A stretch of DNA of 33,591 nucleotides, taken from assembly GCA_031372765.1 (NCBI GenBank), contig JANMLW010000214.1:1-33591 (forward strand), in the 5' to 3' direction. The position numbers and the translations under genes were made by a program. Positions 8,401-16,002 of this stretch are shown piece after piece. The stretch is from JADCCX01 sp031372765 (GTDB taxonomy: Bacteria; Pseudomonadota; Alphaproteobacteria; Rhizobiales; Beijerinckiaceae). The notes beneath the pieces were generated by a model. The model had not been told where the DNA came from. It did no database searches and saw only the letters and a program-made list of their open reading frames with translations. Within the stretch, counting starts at the first letter, position 1, and every line of letters begins with the position of its first letter.

Positions 8401-9826
8401 AGGTGAGATCGCACAGGTTCTCAAGCAGCTCAATGATGCTAACGGTGTCCTGAACAATATCCTGTCCTCTGCAACCAACAATCTGGAAGCGGTAGAGACA
8501 GGTCTGACAAGCCGCGTGATGGAGCTTGGCTCCACCATGGGACAGATCGTGGCAGATACGGCCCGTACCTCGGACAGGGTCGAGCAGCAGGTCGCTGTTC
8601 TCAAGGATGTGTCGGGCGGTGTGCTGCGTGAGGCAGCCAATCTCTCCGAGCAGATCCAGGACCGTGGAGCCGCTCTGGCCCGAGCAGCCCAGGACCTTGC
8701 TTCTGCGCAGTCACGTGTAGATTCTGCTCTTGCCAACAAACAGGCCGACATCGAGCAGCTCATCACAACGATCGAGCAGCGTGGCAGCGAGATGGAAGTG
8801 GTGATGCAGTCCTTCAATGGCCTGCTGAACGAGAGCCTGAATGTCGCTGAGCAGCGTGCGCGCGATGTCAGCACCACCTTGCTTGGCAGCAGTGAATCCG
8901 CTTCCGCCGCCATCAAGGACCAGTATGACCTGATCCGTACCCTTTCCAGCAAGGAACGTGATCGTACAGCCATTGCGCTGCGCACCTCGCATGAGCAGAC
9001 GATGGGCGAAATGCAGCAGGTGATGACTGAATCGACCGATCGTTTCCGTGAAACTGCCGAGCAGTTACGGGGTCTGACAGCGGAGGTCGCACAGGAACTG
9101 GAAGCCACACGGGCAGAGATCAGCCGTGGCGCTTCGGCTATGCCGCGGGACCTGAAAGCGCAAACAGGCGCAATCAAGCGAGCTGTTGGTGATCAGATCA
9201 AAGCTCTGGACGAGTTGAATGCACTGGTTGATCGCACCGGTATGGATGTGGTTTCAGCAACCGCTGCTCCTCGCGCTGAAAGGCCTGTTCCGGGCCGCCC
9301 GGTTGCCCCCTCACTGGCACCACGTGTGGTGACACCGGCACCGCGTAGTGTTGCACCGCGTCCGGTATCCGCGCCTTCACCTGCAAGGGGAAATGGTGGC
9401 TGGTTGTCTGATCTTCTCAGCAAAGCCTCGGATGATGACATGGGCAAATCACGTACCGCCGTTCGCAGCAAGCCAACGGAACAGGGGCTGGAGGCTCTTG
9501 ATGTCATTTCCAGCGATATTGCCCGCCTTGTCGATGGTGAAGCGCTGTCGGATGCCTGGGACCGTGTGACAGCTGGAGAACGCAACGCGTTTACCCGCAG
9601 GCTCTATACCCTTCAGGGGCAGCAGACCTTTGACGAGGTACGCCGTCGCTATCGTCGGGAAGCAGATTTCCGCGAGACCGTTGACCGGTATGTCGAAGAG
9701 TTCGAGCGGCTCCTGAAGGAAGTCGCGAATGAAGACCGGGATGGGGCCATTGCCCGTTCCTATCTCGTATCGGATACCGGGAAGGTCTATACTTTGCTGG
9801 CCCATGCAGCCGAGCGTTTCGAGTAA
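5405..9826 (+). CDS. Giant membrane-anchored coiled-coil protein, GPR/RgsE-like (apolipoprotein A/E-type repeats)
   Basis: A protein of 1473 residues. An Ala/Pro-rich N-terminal tail (1-118) is followed by two membrane helices (about 122-142 and 160-184), then a long helical region to about 1310. Much of the helical region is built from 22-residue units, for example ERSNQVTQTLDETGRSLIGA at about 436 and ERSELVTQTLDQTGRSLIDA 44 residues later. Units start around residue 392 and run at least nine times in phase. A Pro/Ala/Arg linker (about 1305-1350) leads to a compact C-terminal domain with RRLYTLQGQQTFDEVRRRYR and GKVYTLLAHAAERFE. This architecture matches the growth pole ring protein of Agrobacterium and RgsE of Sinorhizobium, which organise polar cell growth; assignment to that family is from memory. 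It is shorter than the Agrobacterium protein (about 2,100 residues). GAGG at 5394-5397 supports the start. Confidence 0.8.
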   Translation: MAKANKTPDPAEAAFSAIEEALNGKATGTDGPVMRPRLPKAKLPKVEDAASNFDSGPAGPSVDAAVSVPSLQVPVAANMQATPAASAAFPSPVAPSRPAANDDRRNSAMLLTAMQERPSRGPLWVAGLLSLLWLGLVGYFSTTTYAAQIELNGGYLAQANLPLLVSIAVAALLPVIFMFSVAGMVRRAQEMRIAARAMTEAALRLAQPEAMASESVFTLGQAIRREVASMGDGIERAVARASELEALVHSEVSQLERSYTDNELKIRMLLDELASQRDAINNNAASVRTAIMGAHEALTSDMQSVSQRITDSVSEAGNRVTNALDERRDQIAMSLTRSGDQMIDQITLRSSELIDRLVTTGESVNDKIAATSADVTQTITQSGAQLVAEIAERGQIVTQQIEHTGSSVTSRFSESAEIVNTSLNATGNNLVTAIAERSNQVTQTLDETGRSLIGAIGDSADRVTTSLNDTGNTLISSITERSELVTQTLDQTGRSLIDAIGERGTEVSTTMRSTGEALVIELGIRGAEVTQRLEETGSRIAETVTSRGDSLATRLVETSDRINNSITVHGKSLEDSIAATGQEAATLISQQVVHARTAFEGAGQVIANVIDGRSMQAESMLKDHADEVEGRLNTHADQVVFRLGQTGKDIVLAIATQGNRVNEALADNARGLSNTLEQHAVGVTNQLRNFDETVGARLQSVENVVTIHGDALVDRLGARTDETAMTLEAQINAFDARTAERAAIISGSFQELITRVDTGLERRSLQLNETLSQRTIDLAKLMGEGSRDITRALEEKAGEIDRTINERSLAMADQLGARAEQINTILTLKSEHIAGVLADKTSEINDTLGNRAAEIANTLDTRVTDFEDRVVRRLDGVSEVIDQKGMQISAALVQRTEDLNKLFIERGANLVGEMGARGEAIAREVADVGEAVVRTIESRGSAIADTIERNASMVANLVETRGGEMTTRIDASTEAFRLVIGENAEKSVAGLTTVHKLLTGEIAQVLKQLNDANGVLNNILSSATNNLEAVETGLTSRVMELGSTMGQIVADTARTSDRVEQQVAVLKDVSGGVLREAANLSEQIQDRGAALARAAQDLASAQSRVDSALANKQADIEQLITTIEQRGSEMEVVMQSFNGLLNESLNVAEQRARDVSTTLLGSSESASAAIKDQYDLIRTLSSKERDRTAIALRTSHEQTMGEMQQVMTESTDRFRETAEQLRGLTAEVAQELEATRAEISRGASAMPRDLKAQTGAIKRAVGDQIKALDELNALVDRTGMDVVSATAAPRAERPVPGRPVAPSLAPRVVTPAPRSVAPRPVSAPSPARGNGGWLSDLLSKASDDDMGKSRTAVRSKPTEQGLEALDVISSDIARLVDGEALSDAWDRVTAGERNAFTRRLYTLQGQQTFDEVRRRYRREADFRETVDRYVEEFERLLKEVANEDRDGAIARSYLVSDTGKVYTLLAHAAERFE

Positions 9827-9852
9827 GCCAACGTACTTGCCATCAGCATCAA

Positions 9853-9945
9853 CGGTCCGTTGTTTTCATGCAGCGGACCGGTATGTCTTGTATCTTCTCG
9901 GGTCAGTCGCCACCTTTCATTCCTGCGCCGCAATGAGAATGAAAG
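9853..9945. promoter_or_regulatory. Two inverted repeats between the GPR-like and YcjX-like genes
   Basis: CGGTCCG (9853-9859) and CGGACCG (9874-9880) form a 7-bp stem around 14 nt. CTTTCATTC (9914-9922) and GAATGAAAG (9937-9945) form a perfect 9-bp inverted repeat also around 14 nt. Neither is followed by a T-run, so they are not classic terminators. The second could be an operator for the ycjX-like operon that starts at 9997. Function unknown. Confidence 0.35.
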
Positions 9946-9996
9946 AACGCTGGATATGACTGCTGGGGATAATCGCCATGCCATGAAGGATGTCCC

Positions 9997-11433
9997 TTGA
10001 GCATTGCCGACGACGCCTGGCTGGCATTGAAGAACCTGACGCAGTTTGCCACCGGCATGGTCAATCCGTCCCTTCGTCTGGGTGTCACCGGCCTGTCGCG
10101 ATCGGGCAAGACGGTGTTCATTACCGCACTTGTGCATGCGCTGATGGCTGGGGGCAAAATGCCCATGTTTGCTGCGCAGGCGGAAGGGCGCATCCGCCGC
10201 GCCTATCTGGCACCCCAGCCTGATGATACCGTTCCGCGCTTTCCTTTTGAAGATCATCTCGCGTCCCTCACAGGCGCAGACCGGCACTGGCCGCAATCTA
10301 CACGCCGGATTTCCGAACTGCGTCTGATGGTGGAGTATGAAAGCAAGGCAAGCTGGACTGGCGGTGTTTCCACTCTGGCCATCGATATCGTTGATTATCC
10401 GGGCGAATGGTTGCTGGACCTGCCTCTGCTCGAAAAATCCTATGCCACCTGGGCCGCTGAAACCATCGCACTGGTTCGCCAAAATCCACGCGCGCCACTG
10501 GCCGGTGCGTTTCTGTCGCTGCTTGCAACGACAGATGCAAATGTCGAAGCCGAGGAGGCACAAGCGCGTATCCTTGCCGAGCAGTTCACGCAATTTTTGC
10601 GCAGCTGCCGGGATGAGAACGTCTCGCTTTCCTCATTGCCACCGGGGCGTTTTCTGCTGCCGGGGGATCTTGAGGGATCACCTGCACTGACCTTTGCCCC
10701 ACTCGAAACGCCAGAAGTACGACCATCCTCCGCCTCTCTCTATGCCATGATGGAGCGGCGGTACGAGGCATACAAAAGCCATATCGTGCGCCCGTTCTTT
10801 CGTGATCATTTCGCCAGACTGGACAGGCAGATCGTGCTGGTAGACGCGTTGGCTGCTCTCAATGCCGGGCCAGCGGCGGTTGCTGATCTTGAAGCAGCAC
10901 TTTCGGATGTGTTGAAGGCTTTCAACGCCGGGCGTAACAGTTTGCTGGCCCAGATGTTTGCTCCGCGCATTGACCGCGTGCTGTTTGCTGCAACCAAAGC
11001 CGATCACCTGCACCATACCAACCATGATGCGCTTGAGGTTATCATTCGTGAATTGGTGGATATGGCGGCAGCAAAAGCTGAAAATGCAGGAGCCGGTGTC
11101 GATGTTGCAGCTATAGCAGCTGTGCGCGCCACCCGCGAGGTTATCGCGAAAGAAGGTCGTCGTACGGTGCCCTGCATTGCGGGCGTGCCGCTTAAAGGCG
11201 AAACACTGGGCAAGGAAATCTTCGACGGTGTAGCCGAAGCCGCTGTCTTCCCCGGTGACTTGCCCACGTCGCTTGAATCTGTACTGGAGCCCGCCGCTAA
11301 ACCGCTCAACCTGCGCTTCCTGCGTTTCCGGCCCCCTCTGCCCGAACGCAGTGCAGATGGTCGATTGAAGCCCCTGCCGCATATCCGGCTAGACCGCACT
11401 CTGGAATTCCTGCTGGCTGACAGGTTGAAATGA
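9997..11433 (+). CDS. YcjX-family P-loop NTPase
   Basis: A 478-residue protein. It carries a Walker A/G1 motif GLSRSGKT (residues 32-39), a G3-like DYPGEW (133-138) after a hydrophobic strand, and a TKAD (333-336) in the place of the G4 guanine-specificity motif. This is the pattern of the YcjX (COG3106) family, dynamin-like or Ras-like GTPases of unknown cellular role that are stress-linked in enterobacteria. The start is TTG at 9997-9999, chosen because AAGGA (9985-9989) sits 7 nt upstream and the family N-terminus begins at this point. It overlaps the next gene by 4 nt (ATGA), so the two products are made together. The GPR-like gene lies 170 bp upstream, which may mean a shared cell-envelope role (inference). 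Confidence 0.9.
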   Translation: MSIADDAWLALKNLTQFATGMVNPSLRLGVTGLSRSGKTVFITALVHALMAGGKMPMFAAQAEGRIRRAYLAPQPDDTVPRFPFEDHLASLTGADRHWPQSTRRISELRLMVEYESKASWTGGVSTLAIDIVDYPGEWLLDLPLLEKSYATWAAETIALVRQNPRAPLAGAFLSLLATTDANVEAEEAQARILAEQFTQFLRSCRDENVSLSSLPPGRFLLPGDLEGSPALTFAPLETPEVRPSSASLYAMMERRYEAYKSHIVRPFFRDHFARLDRQIVLVDALAALNAGPAAVADLEAALSDVLKAFNAGRNSLLAQMFAPRIDRVLFAATKADHLHHTNHDALEVIIRELVDMAAAKAENAGAGVDVAAIAAVRATREVIAKEGRRTVPCIAGVPLKGETLGKEIFDGVAEAAVFPGDLPTSLESVLEPAAKPLNLRFLRFRPPLPERSADGRLKPLPHIRLDRTLEFLLADRLK

Positions 11434-12467
11434 TGAGCAACAACCGCTCTCCCAAGGTTTTTCGCATTGATACGGACCAGTCTTCAGAAGATGCGGAGAT
11501 AACCTTGAAGCCGTTGGCGAAATCGGTTTCTCTCACCCTGGAGCCTGATGCCTTTGCCACTCCGACCCTGAAGGAAGCTCTGTCTGAGCCTATGCAGGTG
11601 AAGCCTCCGCGCTCTTCATTCTGGAGCAGGTTGTTCTGGTCAGCACTGGGTGGCCTGATATCGCTGGCAGTTGGCTTGTGGTTTTGGCAACTGGTGGATG
11701 AACTGTCCCGTGCCCACCCCGTCATGGGCTGGATTGGCATTGGATTGCTTGCCCTTGCCGGATTGGCCCTGCTTGTTATTCTGGTACGTGAAATACGCGG
11801 CCTCATGCGCCTAGGGGCCGCAACTGCACTGCGTGATGATGCCCTTGCCGCTTATGCCAGAGACGATGGTGCAAAGGCCAAGGATGTCATCCGCCGTCTG
11901 ATAAATCACCAGTCAGCTGATCCCGCCACCGCCCGTCAGCGCGCCGAAATGAGTGGTCATCTCAACGAAATCATTGACGGCAAGGGTCTGCTGGCTCTGG
12001 CAGAACGCACGCTGGTGCTACCGCAGGATGAGCGCGCCAAACAGGCAATCGCATCCGCCGCCAAGCGTGTATCCATGGTCACGGCCATATCGCCCCGCGC
12101 GCTTGTAGATGTACTGTTCGTTGCGGCGCAGTCGATTATGCTGATGCGCCGCATTGCCGATATCTATGGTGCTCGCCCCGGTCCACTGGGCTTCTGGCGT
12201 CTGGGGCGTCGCATCCTGTCGCATCTCGCCATCACTGGCGGCGTCGCCATGACTGACAGTGTGCTGTCGCAGCTTGTAGGGCATGGCATGGCAGCAAGGC
12301 TGTCCGCCAAATTGGGGGAGGGCGTGCTGAATGGCTTGCTGACAGCGCGTGTTGGGCTCGCCTGCATCGCAGCCTGTCGTCCGCTGCCGTTCCTCACGGA
12401 TGACGAACCAAAATTACAGGATGTGGCGGGTGAGATTCTCAGCAATCCTTTTGGCAAGCAGGAATAA
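11430..12467 (+). CDS. DUF697/TIGR01620 (YcjF-like) inner-membrane protein
   Basis: A 345-residue membrane protein that overlaps the YcjX-like gene by 4 nt. Residues 1-62 are polar, two helices span about 65-90 (FWSALGGLISLAVGLWFW) and 97-120 (MGWIGIGLLALAGLALLVIL), and a helical DUF697 domain follows (ALVDVLFVAAQSIMLMRRIADIYGARPG, then SHLAITGGVAMTDSVLSQLVGHGMAARLSAKLGEG). Pairing with a YcjX-type NTPase is conserved in many proteobacteria, so the two probably form a membrane-linked GTPase module. The function is not known. An alternative ATG three bases downstream cannot be excluded. After the stop there is no clear terminator, only the ftr-like palindrome of the next operon. Confidence 0.88.
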   Translation: MMSNNRSPKVFRIDTDQSSEDAEITLKPLAKSVSLTLEPDAFATPTLKEALSEPMQVKPPRSSFWSRLFWSALGGLISLAVGLWFWQLVDELSRAHPVMGWIGIGLLALAGLALLVILVREIRGLMRLGAATALRDDALAAYARDDGAKAKDVIRRLINHQSADPATARQRAEMSGHLNEIIDGKGLLALAERTLVLPQDERAKQAIASAAKRVSMVTAISPRALVDVLFVAAQSIMLMRRIADIYGARPGPLGFWRLGRRILSHLAITGGVAMTDSVLSQLVGHGMAARLSAKLGEGVLNGLLTARVGLACIAACRPLPFLTDDEPKLQDVAGEILSNPFGKQE

Positions 12468-12492
12468 TCCTGCACGCTCTCCATGCCAGTCA

Positions 12493-12542
12493 CCCGGCAG
12501 AAACTGCCGCATGACTCTCCAGAAGCTGACAAAAACTGCCGG
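12493..12542 (+). promoter_or_regulatory. FlbD/ftr-like enhancer sites upstream of flgE
   Basis: CCCGGCAGAAACTGCCG (12493-12509) is nearly palindromic and fits the Caulobacter ftr consensus for FlbD (CC-CGGC-AAA--GC-G). A second half-site, AAAAACTGCCGG (about 12531-12542), follows. They lie about 50-100 bp upstream of the -24 element at 12594, a normal enhancer distance for a sigma-54 activator. Three related CGGCA/TGGCA sites occur at 26921-26994 ahead of flgI. FlbD itself is not encoded in the window. Confidence 0.6.
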
Positions 12543-12593
12543 AAAAATATGGTAAACACAACTTTACCCATTGAAATCGCTTGCGGTTTATCT

Positions 12594-12608
12594 TGGCACG
12601 ACCCTTGC
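12594..12608 (+). promoter_or_regulatory. Sigma-54 (-24/-12) promoter of flgE-flgK-flgL
   Basis: TGGCACG-ACCC-TTGC matches the sigma-54 consensus TGGCACG-N4-TTGC at every fixed base, with GG and GC ten bases apart. Transcription would start near 12620, about 90 nt before the flgE ATG. It is the strongest promoter match in the window. Confidence 0.85.
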
Positions 12609-12711
12609 CGTACCTGATGTCACCGGGGCGTGTTTCAGGTGCCTGCGTACGCGCCCCGTATTCTGTCGTTGACAGGATCAATCGCGTTGCAGGCGTAAAG
12701 GGAAGCGTATT

Positions 12712-14073
12712 ATGGGTATCTTCGGAGCATTGACCACTGCGGTTTCTGGTCTCAAGTCGCAATCTTATGCGATGGAGAATATCTCGGGAAACATTGCCAA
12801 TTCTCGCACCACCGGCTTCAAGCGTGTGGATACGAGCTTTGTCGATCTGATCCCGGATACGCCCCGCAAGCGTGAGCTTGCCGGTTCCGTGGCGGCTTAC
12901 AGCCAGTCCACCAACACCATTCAGGGTGATCTGAACACCACGGGCATTGGCACCAACGTTGCCATCAACGGCGAGGGCTTCTTCGTCGTTCAGGCCCGCA
13001 CAGGCCTTGCGGGCGGCATACCAACTTTTGCGGGTTCCGATGCCTATACACGTCGTGGTGACTTCGAGCAGGATGCATCAGGCTTTCTGGTCAATGGCGC
13101 CGGGTTTTATCTCAAGGGCATTCCGCTTGATCCGGTAACGCAGGACCAGATTGGCTCACAGTCATCGGTTGTGCGCATCAACGGCGATAACCTGCCAGCC
13201 CGCGCCACGACTGATCTGGAATATCGAGCCAACCTGCCAACGATTCCATCAACTGCTGATTATGTGGTTGGAACACCCGGATCAGAGCTTCTGACTGCAC
13301 CCTTCAATGCTGCGGCCATTCCGGCTACATCGGAAACCGGGTTTTTGAGCAAGACAATCTCCGGCGGTGCAGTTTCCGTATACAACGCATCGGGCGCTCG
13401 CATCGATGTCCAGTTGCGCTTCGGCAAGACGACCAACGCTCCTCCAACATGGCAGGCGTATTATCTGTCGGATTCAAATGCCACGGGCGCGACAACAAAA
13501 TGGACGCAGATTCCAGGCGCATTTGTTTTCAGCAATACGGCACCGACAACGGGCCAATTGGTATCCAGTCCGGCAGCTCCCGTCACATTCAATGTCAACG
13601 GCACAGCCAGTGATCCCATCACCATCTCCACAGGTGGCGCACTGGGCTTGACGCAGTACACCCAGGGCGCTGTCGGTGAAGGGGGCAATGTCAGTGTCAA
13701 CTCGCTGCGGCAGGATGGCTATCCATCGGGTGAACTGACTACCGTCGTCGTGGGTGACGGAGGACGCCTGCAGGGCAATTATACCAACGGCCAGGTGGTT
13801 GGGCTCTATCAGCTCTCCATTGCTCAGTTCTCGAATGACAATGGTTTGAAGCGCGGGGATGGCGGCACCTTCGAGCAGACAATCGATTCTGGGCCTCCTG
13901 TCATTCAGGATATCGGACGCGCCATCGTCGGTGGCACACTGGAAAATTCCAACACTGACATCGCCGATGAATTCGCCAAGATGATCGTCACGCAGCAGGC
14001 CTATTCCGCCAATACCCGGGTCATTTCCACATCGTCTGACATGCTGCGCGATGTGATCAATATCGTGCGTTGA
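12712..14073 (+). CDS. flgE: Flagellar hook protein FlgE
   Basis: A 453-residue axial protein that polymerises into the flexible hook outside the cell, exported by the flagellar type III system. The N-terminus MGIFGALTTAVSGLKSQSYAMENISGNIANSRTTGFKR is the flagellar rod/hook signature, and the C-terminus ENSNTDIADEFAKMIVTQQAYSANTRVI is its partner helix. The length and the large Thr/Gly/Ala-rich middle (residues 80-370) favour FlgE over the shorter rod proteins FlgF and FlgG. The start ATG has a GGGAAG-type ribosome-binding site. It is the first gene of flgE-flgK-flgL, with 36 bp to flgK, behind a sigma-54 promoter and ftr-like sites. Confidence 0.95.
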   Translation: MGIFGALTTAVSGLKSQSYAMENISGNIANSRTTGFKRVDTSFVDLIPDTPRKRELAGSVAAYSQSTNTIQGDLNTTGIGTNVAINGEGFFVVQARTGLAGGIPTFAGSDAYTRRGDFEQDASGFLVNGAGFYLKGIPLDPVTQDQIGSQSSVVRINGDNLPARATTDLEYRANLPTIPSTADYVVGTPGSELLTAPFNAAAIPATSETGFLSKTISGGAVSVYNASGARIDVQLRFGKTTNAPPTWQAYYLSDSNATGATTKWTQIPGAFVFSNTAPTTGQLVSSPAAPVTFNVNGTASDPITISTGGALGLTQYTQGAVGEGGNVSVNSLRQDGYPSGELTTVVVGDGGRLQGNYTNGQVVGLYQLSIAQFSNDNGLKRGDGGTFEQTIDSGPPVIQDIGRAIVGGTLENSNTDIADEFAKMIVTQQAYSANTRVISTSSDMLRDVINIVR

Positions 14074-14109
14074 TTGCGGTTGAGTGTGAAACGCTGACAG
14101 GAGGCTGCC

Positions 14110-15999
14110 ATGAGTCTGACGGGAGCACTGAATTCCTCACTCTCGGGATTGCGCGTATCGCAAGCCCAGCTTGAGATTATTTCAGGCAACATCGCCAATG
14201 TTGATACCGCTGGCTATTCCCGTCGCAGGCTCAACATCGAGCAGCAGGTCACCGGCTCGCGTACCAGTGGTGCCAGAGCCACCGGCATTCAGCGCACGCT
14301 TGATGTGCTTGTACAAAAGCAGATGCGGATCGAGGCAGGTGGTGCTGCCTACACGAACGTTCGAGCGGCCTATGCGCGGCAACTGGACCAGTTGTTCGGT
14401 ACGCTTGGCACACCGGGATCGCTTGACGGTTCGGTCAATGCTTTTGCCTCCTCGTTGCAAGCGCTCACCGCTAATCCGTCTGACTACACCGCCCGTGCGC
14501 AGGTTTTGACCTATGGCCAACAATTGGCCAGCAGCCTCAACGGGTTATCTGCTGATATCCAGCAATTGCGCGAAGGGGCCGAAGTCAATATCGCTGCCGG
14601 TGTTGATCAGGCCAACCGCGCTCTCGCACGCATCGCCAATATCGAGGGAAAACTATATTCGAGCGGCCTTGATGCATCATCATCACCGGCCCTTCTCGAT
14701 GAGCGGGACAAGGCCATTCAGGAGCTTGCAACGCTGATCGATATTCGCGTTGTCCCACAGGACAATGGTAAAGTCAGTATTTTCACCACGGGTGGCTTGC
14801 AGCTTTACACGGGCCATGCCGTTAGCCTGAGCTTTGACGCCCGCTCGCCCATTACGGCCACCAGCCAGTTTACCGCTGATCCGCTGGCACGTGGTGTCGG
14901 CACGATCCGTGTCAATGGCGCTGGCGGTATTGATGTCATTGCCAATAACCTGTTCCGTTCGGGTTCGATTGCAGCCGAGATCAACATCCGCGACAAGGTG
15001 CTGGTTGAGGCGCAGGCGCAACTTGATGATCTGGCCGCTGGTCTGGCTGCTGCCCTGGGAGATCGTAACCCGTCCACATCCGTGACAACGGGCCTGAACG
15101 CCGGCTTTGACGTGGAACTTGCCGATGTGCTGGTGCCGGGCAATCTGGCGATGAAGGCGGGCAACACCCTGTCTGTCGAGGTCAATACGCCGACTGGCCC
15201 ACGCCGGTTCCAGTTTATCGCAACAGATGGCGCGGCTCCAAACCCCATCCCGCCTGCTGATGGCGAAGGTGGTGCGACAATCATCCGCTACGATCGCGCC
15301 GGTGGTTTTGCAGGTTTGCAGGCTGCTGTCAGCGGGGCACTTGGTGGTGGTTTCAATGTAACGCTGCAACCCGGCAATGTGCTGCGCGTGATTGATGCTG
15401 GCGGCGGCAACACGGTCTCCGCCGTAAGGGCCAGCTTCTCCGTATCAGGTCTGACAGGGGAGGGCGCTGAGCTTCAGATGTTTGTCGATTCCGCTGCGGG
15501 CAATCTGCCTTACACAGGTACTCTCGACGGCGCGAATCCGCAAAAACTGGGTTTTGCGGGACGCATTGGCATCAATGCCAATCTCCTTGCTGATAACTCC
15601 CGTCTTGTTATCTACAACACCACACCGGGCGCCGTGACACCGCAAGGTGACAGCACCCGCCCCCGTATGTTGCTGGATCGGCTGACCAACGCACAGAGGG
15701 GCTTTTCGCCAGCTTCCGGCATTGGTGACAGTGTGACGGGCTATCGTTCCTCGGTGGTTAGTTTTGCCCGCCGCGTTGTTGAAGACCAGGGTGCCAATGC
15801 GGCCGCCGCCATCAACATTGATGAAGGCCAGCAACTGGTTTTGCGCTCAGTGGAAGCCCGCTTCTCGGAAACATCCGGTGTTACCATCGATCAGGAAATG
15901 TCTGATCTCGTACAGATACAGAATGCCTACGCCGCTAACGCCCGGGTCGTTTCAGCGGTAAAGGAACTGTTTGATGTGCTTCTGAGAATTGGAGGATAA
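14110..15999 (+). CDS. flgK: Hook-associated protein 1, FlgK
   Basis: A 629-residue junction protein that sits between hook and filament. The N-terminal motif SLTGALNSSLSGLRVSQAQLEIISGNIANVDTAGYSRR and the C-terminal GVTIDQEMSDLVQIQNAYAANARVVSAVKELFDVLL are the two halves of the FlgK coiled coil. LDGSVNAFASSLQALTANPSDYTARAQVLTYGQQLASSLN is the usual D1 region. A perfect AGGAGG (14099-14104) precedes the ATG. The stop is immediately followed by flgL, whose ribosome-binding site GGAGG (15991-15995) lies inside the last flgK codons, so the two are likely translationally coupled. Confidence 0.95.
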   Translation: MSLTGALNSSLSGLRVSQAQLEIISGNIANVDTAGYSRRRLNIEQQVTGSRTSGARATGIQRTLDVLVQKQMRIEAGGAAYTNVRAAYARQLDQLFGTLGTPGSLDGSVNAFASSLQALTANPSDYTARAQVLTYGQQLASSLNGLSADIQQLREGAEVNIAAGVDQANRALARIANIEGKLYSSGLDASSSPALLDERDKAIQELATLIDIRVVPQDNGKVSIFTTGGLQLYTGHAVSLSFDARSPITATSQFTADPLARGVGTIRVNGAGGIDVIANNLFRSGSIAAEINIRDKVLVEAQAQLDDLAAGLAAALGDRNPSTSVTTGLNAGFDVELADVLVPGNLAMKAGNTLSVEVNTPTGPRRFQFIATDGAAPNPIPPADGEGGATIIRYDRAGGFAGLQAAVSGALGGGFNVTLQPGNVLRVIDAGGGNTVSAVRASFSVSGLTGEGAELQMFVDSAAGNLPYTGTLDGANPQKLGFAGRIGINANLLADNSRLVIYNTTPGAVTPQGDSTRPRMLLDRLTNAQRGFSPASGIGDSVTGYRSSVVSFARRVVEDQGANAAAAINIDEGQQLVLRSVEARFSETSGVTIDQEMSDLVQIQNAYAANARVVSAVKELFDVLLRIGG

Positions 16000-16002
16000 G
16001 CC

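Noticed and set aside
7525..9177. 550-codon minus-strand open frame inside the GPR-like gene
   Set aside because: It is antisense to a repetitive helical coding region, is Ser/Arg-rich with low complexity and shows no domain. A shadow frame.
14683..15369. Minus-strand open frame of 228 codons inside flgK
   Set aside because: Shadow of flgK, with no ribosome-binding site or domain.
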